Source: Bryobacterales bacterium (GTDB taxonomy: Bacteria; Acidobacteriota; Terriglobia; Bryobacterales; Bryobacteraceae). Taken from it: DNA of 5,531 bases. This document shows positions 1 to 3,887 of this stretch, in pieces (the first letter of the stretch is position 1; each line of letters begins with the position of its first letter). The notes beneath the pieces were generated by a model that saw only the letters and a list, made by a program, of their open reading frames with translations, ran no database searches and was not told where the DNA came from. The stretch lies in NCBI GenBank assembly GCA_030838885.1, contig JAUZEU010000345.1, positions 1 through 5,531 on the forward strand. Direction: 5' to 3'. A program made the translations under genes and the position numbers.

Positions 1-266
1 ACCTTGACCCCGAACGGCGCGACCTCCATCGCCAGAGCGTCGCTGAAACCGCCCACAGCCCACTTGGCCGCATGATAGGGCGTATTGCCGCCGTACGCGA
101 GCCGACCACCGACCGACGACACCTGAAAGATGTGACCGCTTTTCTGCTTGCGCATTACCGGTATAGCGGCGCGCGTTGTGTAAACCACGCCGTAGAAGCA
201 CGTGTCCACGATCGACTGGAAGTCCTCCCCGCTTATCTGCTCGAACGGCGCAATCTTCCCATAGAT
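1..266 (-). pseudogene. Short-chain dehydrogenase/reductase (SDR), middle part, 5' truncated and cut by window edge
   Basis: The minus strand from 266 to 3 reads as 88 uninterrupted SDR residues. It starts at IYGKIAPF, which corresponds to the segment just after the family's NNAG motif. The classical catalytic set is present and correctly spaced: Ser51 in VSSVGGR, Tyr64 and Lys68 in YHAAK (S to Y 13 residues, YxxxK). Family members are NAD(P)-dependent cytosolic oxidoreductases; the substrate is not predictable here. The N-terminal Rossmann half with the TGxxxGxG nucleotide-binding motif should precede this but is absent. An in-frame TAG lies at 267-269, and 15 bases further is the stop codon of a TetR-type fragment. 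The start was therefore lost, most simply by a deletion. The C-terminus continues beyond base 1, so its integrity is unknown. Family assignment is confident; the pseudogene call rests on the missing N-terminus. Confidence 0.85.
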
Positions 267-283
267 CTACGTTCGGCCAGGAT

Positions 284-480
284 CTATCTGAGAGTCTTCA
301 GAACCGCGCCGAGAGTATCGAGTATTTCGCGCGACAGCTCGCGATCCGAGACGGCGCGTGCCCGCGATATCGCTCCGACGAGCGCACCCATCGTCAGGAT
401 CGCCTTTGATCTCGCCGCGCGCTTGTCCTTGCCTGGCAGCAAGCCGGCAACAATTGAAGCTCGTTCCCGAGTTGCTCGGA
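284..480 (-). pseudogene. TetR/AcrR-type regulator, C-terminal remnant
   Basis: On the minus strand, from about 480 to the TAG at 284-286, one frame reads SIVAGLLPGKDKRAARSKAI, then LTMGALVGAISRARAVSD, and ends in LGAVLKTLR. This matches the general pattern of the ligand-binding C-terminal helices of TetR/AcrR repressors: a loop rich in K/R, then a TM(V)GALVxARAV-like helix and an E(I/L)L helix. No N-terminal helix-turn-helix is found upstream on this strand, where the DNA instead carries a plus-strand SDR fragment from about 495. It is therefore only the last third of a regulator. It lies immediately upstream of the truncated SDR on the same strand, which is the usual regulator-plus-target arrangement and suggests the two were once neighbours. 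The identification is by remembered family pattern rather than by a diagnostic motif. Confidence 0.6.
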
Positions 481-494
481 AGCAAGTGTCCGGG

Positions 495-810
495 TCCGCG
501 GAATGTGGCGTCAGAATTCGCGCCGCGCGGCATTAGTCTAGCGTGAATCAGGTCACGCCCGGTGAACCAAGACTCCGATTTGGTCGGACCAAGCGCCGAC
601 CCGACGCAGCTATGGCGGCGCTGGAAAAAACGCTATCGGGAATGACGGCTCTAGGCTGTATGGGTGAAGCGGAGGAAATCGCGAGAGCCGCACTTTCTCT
701 GGCGTCCGACAAAGCTTTCCTTTGTTACCGGCGCCGAGATCGTCGTCGACGGCGGCGCGACCGGGGCCCCGGTCGCCGCGCCGGTGTATCGAGTGGGAGC
801 GAGCCAATGA
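495..810 (+). pseudogene. Second SDR family oxidoreductase, C-terminal half, multiply frameshifted
   Basis: The plus strand carries the C-terminal half of an SDR spread over several frames. RNVASEFAPRGI lies from 499, VNQVTPG follows from the GTG at 543, and then come KTPI and FGRT in shifted frames. A long stretch ALEKTLSGMTALGCMGEAEE continues to LASDKAF. After one extra base near 716-718 the frame resumes as FVTGAEIVVDGGATGAPVAA and stops with TGA at 808-810. The FVTGxxIVVDGG motif is the signature C-terminal region of classical SDRs. The catalytic YxxxK segment and the Rossmann fold are not upstream; a minus-strand TetR remnant occupies that place. At least three indels separate the frames, so no full product can be made. 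It is a different gene from the SDR at 1-266, being on the opposite strand with a different C-terminal type. It was probably followed in an operon by the tautomerase-like gene 25 bases downstream. Confidence 0.8.
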
Positions 811-822
811 TGCAAGGCGATC

Positions 823-827
823 AGGAG
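823..827 (+). promoter_or_regulatory. Ribosome binding site of the tautomerase-like remnant
   Basis: AGGAG sits 8 bases before the ATG at 836. It fixes the original start of the degraded tautomerase gene and shows that its translation initiation region is still intact although the reading frame is not. Confidence 0.6.
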
Positions 828-835
828 ATGTTCAC

Positions 836-951
836 ATGCCAATTGCAAAACATTCACGTCGTCGAAGGCCGAAACGCGCAAGTGCATCGTCGAACTGATC
901 GAGGTGACGTCCATTGACCGAAATGGCGGAGCCGTTCTGTCACAATTATGA
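836..951 (+). pseudogene. 4-oxalocrotonate tautomerase-like protein, frameshifted remnant
   Basis: From the ATG at 836 the product begins MPIA. After one surplus A in the AAAA run at 847-850 the frame would continue as NIHVVEGRNAQVHRR, and a second shift gives ELIEVTS. The pattern MPxAxIxVxEGR...LIxxVT is the N-terminus of the 4-oxalocrotonate tautomerase superfamily, whose Pro after the initiator Met is the catalytic base in keto-enol tautomerisation. The unshifted frame ends after about 20 codons and the shifted frame stops at 949-951, so the gene is broken. The usual length is 60-130 residues; I cannot trace the C-terminus with confidence, and 951-1050 holds only ambiguous reading frames. 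It follows the SDR remnant closely on the same strand, suggesting a former SDR-tautomerase operon. Confidence 0.6.
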
Positions 952-1049
952 GTCACGGCGGCGAGTTTATCGCCGGCGACGTATATGCGGTGCCGAACTA
1001 ACGCACTCCCATTTCGAAGCAGCGGAATAAACATCTGCCAGCCGTTCTG

Positions 1050-1263
1050 GTGAAAGCCTGTGAAGGTGGGGCCACGCTGGTCTCCTCAACTCGCCGCGGT
1101 ATATAAGAGCGAAGGGCACCGCGAATGCTCACCCTGCTCGAATAATGCAGCAGCGGTTGAGGATCGCAGTTGCTGACGAGCTGGAAGAAAACGTCGCGCC
1201 CAGATCGTCCAGCGGCAGATATCCCATGTCATCGATGATGACGACCTTGGGAGTAAGCAAATA
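1050..1263 (-). pseudogene. istB: IS21-family IstB-like ATP-binding protein, internally deleted remnant
   Basis: The minus strand downstream of 1263 reads LLTPKVVIIDDMGYLPLDDL and then GAT, which is the Walker B region of IstB (xLLIIDDxGYLPLDxxGA). After a one-base shift at the run 1188-1191 it gives FFQLVS, as expected. The next residues are ATAILNR, and after another shift LLHYSSRVSIRG and RRVEETSVAPP. These correspond to the ATAILDRLLHHSxVxxIxG end of IstB. In intact IstB about 30 residues, including the sensor TSNxxF segment, lie between FFQLVS and ATAIL, so roughly 100 bp are deleted here. The N-terminal part with Walker A is also missing and the fragment starts next to the tRNA-Leu 3' end. 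IstB is the helper ATPase for the IstA transposase; no istA is seen. This is debris of an old insertion. Confidence 0.8.
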
Positions 1264-1286
1264 ACTGAAAGATAAATAGGTTGTTT

Positions 1287-1375
1287 TGGTGCCCGGGGCG
1301 GGAATTGAACCCGCACTCTCCTTGCGGAAAAACGGATTTTAAGTCCGTTGCGTCTGCCGATTTCGCCACCCGGGC
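1287..1375 (-). tRNA. tRNA-Leu (anticodon UAA), CCA encoded
   Basis: All parts of a class II tRNA can be folded by eye on the minus strand. The acceptor stem GCCCGGG (1369-1375) pairs with CCCGGGC (1291-1297). The D-arm is GCG...CGC with the AAATCGGCAGA loop. The anticodon arm is ACGGA-CTTAAAA-TCCGT, with anticodon TAA at 1339-1341. The long variable arm TCC-GCAA-GGA is typical of leucine tRNAs, and the T-arm is GCGGG-TTCAATT-CCCGC. The discriminator A at 1290 is followed by an encoded CCA at 1287-1289. The tRNA appears fully functional, unlike its surroundings. It starts 18 bases downstream of the stop codon of the chimeric ORF on the same strand. On its 3' side the sequence passes directly into IstB debris. 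Confidence 0.97.
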
Positions 1376-1393
1376 ATATTAGGAACAAAAGAC

Positions 1394-1849
1394 TTAAACG
1401 ACGGGCGATTGCTGAGACAAAACGCCCGTAATGGAAGCTGTTGCGGCTTGCTGCAATGGTTGCTCATCTATCGCCTCACCCATTCTAGCGTTCGGTGTCC
1501 TCCATTCGTGCATGGCTCTTGCCTGGGCTGCCGAGGAAGGGTCCACGTATCGCTGGCTCACCGTTCTGTAGGGCGCCCAGCCACCTTCATAACCAAGAAT
1601 GGATCCCGCAGACCTCGCCCAACCATTCAGCATTGTATGTCGTAACAAGTGGATCACGAAATCAGGCGACAGTTTCAGCGTTTGCGTAATTTGGAGTGCT
1701 GAGCCTCTGCAGTGTAGATGGACAACGCTCATCGCCCGCTCGTTACCAACTTCAACTCCGATCAATTGCTTTGGGGTGGATGCGTCTGTTTGCTGCGCCA
1801 AGGCCAGCGCTGCGCTGATGACTGCGGGAATGACGAATCGCCGATTCAT
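1394..1849 (-). CDS. Chimeric ORF: signal peptide fused to an out-of-frame tyrosine integrase C-terminal region
   Basis: The 151-residue ORF starts at the ATG 1847-1849. I chose it over the start five codons earlier because AGGAGA (1855-1860) lies 5 bases before it. Residues 1-24, MNRRFVIPAVISAALALAQQ followed by TDAS, form a convincing Sec signal peptide: basic n-region, hydrophobic core, small polar end. Residues about 57-120 instead match the catalytic end of a phage-type tyrosine recombinase. HLLRHT (His67, Arg70) is the HxxR box, and TVSQRYVDPS contains the nucleophile-position Tyr101. Between these, the residues that fit the family lie in other frames, so the present protein cannot be a working recombinase. 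The N-terminal domain, core-binding domain and first catalytic Arg are all missing. The likely origin is a secreted-protein gene start joined by deletion or insertion to integrase debris. Whether it is expressed is open; the tRNA-Leu follows after 18 bases. Confidence 0.5.
   Translation of the reverse strand: MNRRFVIPAVISAALALAQQTDASTPKQLIGVEVGNERAMSVVHLHCRGSALQITQTLKLSPDFVIHLLRHTMLNGWARSAGSILGYEGGWAPYRTVSQRYVDPSSAAQARAMHEWRTPNARMGEAIDEQPLQQAATASITGVLSQQSPVV
1495..1720 (-). pseudogene. Tyrosine recombinase (phage-type integrase) catalytic domain remnant
   Basis: This is the frame-corrected view of the second half of the ORF at 1394-1849. On the minus strand from 1719 one frame gives IYTAEAQHSKLRKR. 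Frame one then gives LKLSPDFVIHLLRHTMLN, another frame LGEVCGIHSW, a third VMKVAG, and frame one again TVSQRYVDPSSAAQARAM. Joined in that order they reproduce the usual order of tyrosine integrases: basic helix, HxLRHTxxTRLGE, the I-M-K-x-A-G-H-S-S segment, and SQRYVHPS with the nucleophile Tyr. The histidine expected after AG is altered here, and at least three frame changes are needed, so the gene is dead. The enzyme would have catalysed site-specific integration or excision of a mobile element. Finding it beside a tRNA gene fits a former tRNA-associated element, although the remnant lies on the 5' side of the tRNA, which is not the classical position. Confidence 0.7.
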
Positions 1850-1854
1850 CTTTG

Positions 1855-1860
1855 TCTCCT
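1855..1860 (-). promoter_or_regulatory. Ribosome binding site deciding the start of the signal-peptide ORF
   Basis: The minus strand reads AGGAGA, then CAAAG, then the ATG at 1849. This is a near-ideal Shine-Dalgarno at good spacing and is the main reason to believe the signal-peptide start is or was real. Confidence 0.6.
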
Positions 1861-1867
1861 GCACACC

Positions 1868-2017
1868 GGATTAGAGTATGAAGTATTCGACGGCCCGATT
1901 CGCTACGAGATGTTTCGGTTCAGCCGCAGCGACAACGAGTGGCTGCTCACTCGAATCAAGTCGCAGATTACGCGAGCAAGGCAACTGGACCGCGTTCCTG
2001 ATCCTGAGTTACTTTAG
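1868..2017 (+). CDS. Unrecognised C-terminal coding fragment, 5' end lost
   Basis: The plus strand from about 1868 to the TAG at 2015-2017 gives about 49 residues with a natural composition: GLEYEVFDGPIRYEMFRFSR, then NEWLLTRIKSQITRARQLDR, ending VPDPELL. It is acidic and aromatic at first, then basic-amphipathic, with codons typical of a coding sequence. No start codon with a ribosome binding site fits. Further upstream in the same frame the DNA is antisense to the signal-peptide ORF, so it looks like the end of a gene whose front was replaced. I do not recognise the family. It could also be a chance open frame; length alone does not exclude that. Confidence 0.3.
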   Translation, partial: GLEYEVFDGPIRYEMFRFSRSDNEWLLTRIKSQITRARQLDRVPDPELL

Positions 2018-2192
2018 TTGGGCCCCCGGCAGAGTGGTTCATTTGCAACCTGTGCCGAAGACCTGTCCGAGTAACGGCTTGGGCACGTGGCGGATAAGGC
2101 ACTTACCGGGCGGCACTCAGGTGTGCCACAAAGTCATTGTTCGGACGTGATGGTGAGTAGCCGCTCAACTGTTGCGCTCAGCGTCACTGATT

Positions 2193-2426
2193 TTACACGC
2201 AGTCGAACCGGATCCCGGTTGCCGCTGACTTGAGTTGGCGCGACGTGAGAACACCGTGGCTGACGCGTTTGGCCTCGATGGTGCGCGGCGTACCGTACGG
2301 GCGGTTGGGCAGGGCAGAACCGCATTCTTCCAGGATTCGATTCCAGTAGGCGTTATTGTGCTTCCAGCGCCGCTTTAGAATGCACAGTTCCAGTACCCGG
2401 ATCGTTGCTGCGGTCTGTGTAATTTG
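2193..2426 (-). CDS. Unrecognised basic protein fragment without a normal start codon
   Basis: The minus strand is open from just after an in-frame TAA (2427-2429) to a TAA at 2193-2195, about 77 residues. It contains ATIRVLELCILKRRWKHNNA, then YWNRILEECGSALPNRPYGT, and ends SAATGIRFDCV. The composition is protein-like (aromatic and charged residues in sensible alternation) and the codons are mostly G/C-ending in the 3' half. There is no ATG, GTG or TTG near the 5' end of the frame. It is therefore probably a C-terminal fragment or the product of a frameshift in a longer gene. I do not recognise a domain. It is divergent from the small gene starting at 2442, only 15 bases away. Confidence 0.35.
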   Translation of the reverse strand, partial: QITQTAATIRVLELCILKRRWKHNNAYWNRILEECGSALPNRPYGTPRTIEAKRVSHGVLTSRQLKSAATGIRFDCV

Positions 2427-2441
2427 TTAAGATCTGCCAGC

Positions 2442-2765
2442 ATGACGAAAGGGTATGCGGATGCGAACGAGATTCCTCCTCTTGCTCCAGACTCTCCTCA
2501 CGATTGCTCCGCTGCGCAGCAACGATCTGCCGGTGCTTGCTGTGACTGCGCGGAGCTACAACGCGAGTACGACCGTCTTTGGCTGGTTTACTTTACTACT
2601 ATGGATACGCTTATGGCACGCAGGCAATTTGCTCAGCGACAGGAATACTTACAAATCCTGAAAGCGTGCCAGGATGCCCGTGTCCGCTGTGAGGAATCAA
2701 GGCAGCTTCTGGACAATCACAAAGCCTCGCACTCGCGATCGCTTTCAGCAGCGGCCGGCTGCTAG
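2442..2765 (+). CDS. Small charged helical protein of unknown function
   Basis: The ORF gives 107 residues from the ATG at 2442 to the TAG at 2763-2765. A TTG at 2424 in the same frame is an alternative start; neither has a clear Shine-Dalgarno. Residues 1-30 are flexible and Pro/Ser/Ala-rich. A Cys cluster ACCDCAELQ follows near residues 33-41, then a long predicted helix rich in Glu, Arg, Gln and Leu (LQREYDRLWL to ESRQLLDNHKA), and a Ser/Ala tail. Such short helical proteins with a C-A-E-L-Q-R-E-Y-type start are, from memory, common unassigned proteins in Acidobacteriota. That is a weak taxonomic hint. No enzyme motif is present. A shorter hydrophobic frame starting at 2455 overlaps it, but the frame given here has the better composition. 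It is the only apparently intact protein gene in the middle of the window. Confidence 0.5.
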   Translation: MTKGYADANEIPPLAPDSPHDCSAAQQRSAGACCDCAELQREYDRLWLVYFTTMDTLMARRQFAQRQEYLQILKACQDARVRCEESRQLLDNHKASHSRSLSAAAGC

Positions 2766-3170
2766 AGCGTGCATTCTGAAACTGCGCTGACGCCAGTGCC
2801 GCACCCTGGCGCCGGAACACCGCGGCGGCCAAATTGGCACAATTCTTAACAACGCGACTTTTCGATCCGGCCGCACTTCCAAGTACAATCTGCCTACGAG
2901 AGACCGCCTGTCAATGAGGCGTTCGATGCCCCAGGGAGCAAATGCTCCAAAGCCCAGCTTCCGATTTATCAATATTCCCTCTTGGAATGGATCAAAAACC
3001 ATAAACTTTAAGGCAGTAACTTTCCTGTCCGGATGCTTAGGTGAACCCACCGTAATTCGCTGTTGCGCTTGTGCCTCCGTATTGGTTCATCGGGGTATTT
3101 ATTCACTCTCTCGATTTCAAACCGGGCATTCCGGGCGCAGCGGGGGCAGAAGTAAGCGGAATCGGGTGGG
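2766..3170. other. No recognisable gene; only weak, mutually overlapping small ORFs
   Basis: This 405-base stretch has no RNA gene, repeat or clear gene. Three small frames overlap it. A minus-strand one ending at 2745 contains ALKFMVFDPFQEG and reads fairly naturally. A plus-strand one from 2914 is largely its antisense. A minus-strand one with ATG at 3227-3229 reads to 3008 and has a CPRC pair in SAYFCPRCARNARFEIERV, suggestive of half a zinc ribbon. None has a good ribosome binding site. The stretch is locally more AT-rich (about 2950-3020) than the rest. Confidence 0.4.
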
Positions 3171-3350
3171 GTGAATGCCCAGGTGGGTGAGCCGGCGGAG
3201 CGGTCATTACTATGCGCCAAGGAAGGCATTGTGCCCGATCAAATCCACAGCGATCACCTCACTCTTGAGCGACTGGGCAAAGCGCGTCGGGGAACAACCG
3301 ACGGTTCGGCTAAGATCGGAACAGAAGAGGATGTCGCTCCGCCATCGTGA
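3171..3350 (+). CDS. Possible 59-residue ORF, unrecognised
   Basis: A GTG at 3171 opens a frame to the TGA at 3348-3350. It contains AERSLLCAKEGIVPDQIHSD, then HLTLERLGKARRGTTDGSAK. The frame is open only from a TAA 15 bases before the GTG. Codon use and composition look coding-like. The CAKEGIVPDQxxxxxLTL pattern is faintly reminiscent of a segment before the second catalytic Asp in IS3-type transposases, but the DRGSxM motif that should follow is absent, so I do not assign it. No clear ribosome binding site is present. It may be a fragment or chance. Confidence 0.25.
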   Translation: MNAQVGEPAERSLLCAKEGIVPDQIHSDHLTLERLGKARRGTTDGSAKIGTEEDVAPPS

Positions 3351-3642
3351 CAGCAGTGATGGAGGATGCGGAGAAGCTTTCGGTATATTGTCGGCGCGGA
3401 ACTGAAAAGTGTGCCCACATGAGACCTCCGCGGAGTTGTTCCATTCACGCGGTCGATCTCCTCTGTCGGGGACTGCTTGTGCGGACGAAGTGGCGGTACG
3501 CCTCGCAGGCTGCGGGCCGGGTCAGAATGGCGTTCAGGTGGCTACAGTCCTTCGGAGCATCAACGAGTGATCCAACTTCCGGTCTGGCGATGGTGGCGTG
3601 AGGGTTGTCTATCCGGCGGCCAGAGCAGGTCCGGGCTAAACA
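3351..3642. other. Non-coding or unrecognised stretch with a possible insertion-sequence end
   Basis: At 3389 the sequence TGTCGGCGCGGAACTGAAAA, followed by GTGTGCCCACATGAGA, resembles IS21-family termini, which start with TGT and contain a GAAAA-xTG-x-CCCAC-like block. If real, the element body would lie to the right, but no istA or istB follows. The best remaining frame is on the minus strand, 3445-3648, with IARPEVGSLVDAPKDCSHLN and CEAYRHFV; I do not recognise it. Nothing else is supported. Confidence 0.25.
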
Positions 3643-3870
3643 ATGCACTGGTCGGGATATTGCACCCGTAGTATCAGGCGGCCAAAAGTGGCAATCTTTG
3701 TCGTAATCTGTTTTGCAGTTGGATTCGCACTCCTGTGGATTGTGGTCATCAGACCCGCCCAGGAGCGGGTGAAGCGGGAGGCCCGCGGCGCCACAGGGCT
3801 GACGGCTGACGACGACAGTTCGGTACGTGAGCCCCCGTCGGACTCCGGCCCGCGGTCCAGTCTGGAGTAA
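3643..3870 (+). CDS. Small single-pass membrane protein
   Basis: The ORF of 75 residues ends at the TAA 3868-3870. Residues 16-36, VAIFVVICFAVGFALLWIVV and one further Ile, form an obvious transmembrane helix. The flanks are basic: RSIRRPK before it and RPAQERVKREARG after it. The tail is acidic and Ser/Pro-rich and probably disordered. The ATG at 3643 has no clear ribosome binding site. A GTG at 3688 (Val16), with AGGCGG 6 bases upstream, is an equally possible start and would give 60 residues beginning at the membrane helix. No family is recognised. It converges on the thiamine-diphosphate enzyme gene, with 9 bases between the two stop codons. Confidence 0.5.
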   Translation: MHWSGYCTRSIRRPKVAIFVVICFAVGFALLWIVVIRPAQERVKREARGATGLTADDDSSVREPPSDSGPRSSLE

Positions 3871-3887
3871 TCGATCAGACTACTCCA
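3863..3887. terminator. Inverted repeat between convergent genes, possible bidirectional terminator
   Basis: TGGAGTA (3863-3869) and TACTCCA (3881-3887) form a perfect 7-bp stem with an 11-base loop. The repeat spans the stop codons of both convergent genes. There is no T-run on either side and the stem is not GC-rich, so this is at best a weak terminator. Confidence 0.3.

Noticed and set aside
72..536. A 154-codon plus-strand frame
   Set aside because: It runs antisense to the SDR and TetR-like fragments, which have clear family motifs on the minus strand. Its own Arg/Ser-rich product has none.
651..1034. A 127-codon minus-strand frame beginning MFIPLLRNGSALVRH
   Set aside because: It is antisense to the SDR C-terminus and the tautomerase-like start, both of which have recognisable motifs on the plus strand. 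Only its first 20 residues look natural, which is not enough.
1086..1388. A 100-codon minus-strand frame with GEIGRRNGLKIR and VRVQFPPRAP
   Set aside because: This is the familiar false translation through a tRNA gene, here tRNA-Leu, continued out of frame into the istB remnant.
1260..1400. Attachment-site duplication of the tRNA-Leu 3' end
   Set aside because: I searched the window by eye for a second copy of the 3' segment (gcccggggcgggaattgaac) and found none, so no att pair can be claimed.
2091..2132. Possible hairpin in GGCACTCAGGTGTGCC and a nearby second GGCAC
   Set aside because: The stem is only 5 bp with no T-run, no gene ends beside it, and such repeats are expected by chance.
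2455..2661. Hydrophobic frame starting MRMRTRFLLLLQTLL, resembling a signal peptide, with AAAGGG just upstream
   Set aside because: It overlaps the better-composed 2442-2765 frame throughout, and its hydrophobicity follows from reading the Leu/Gln-rich gene one base out of phase. It is kept only as a possible alternative.
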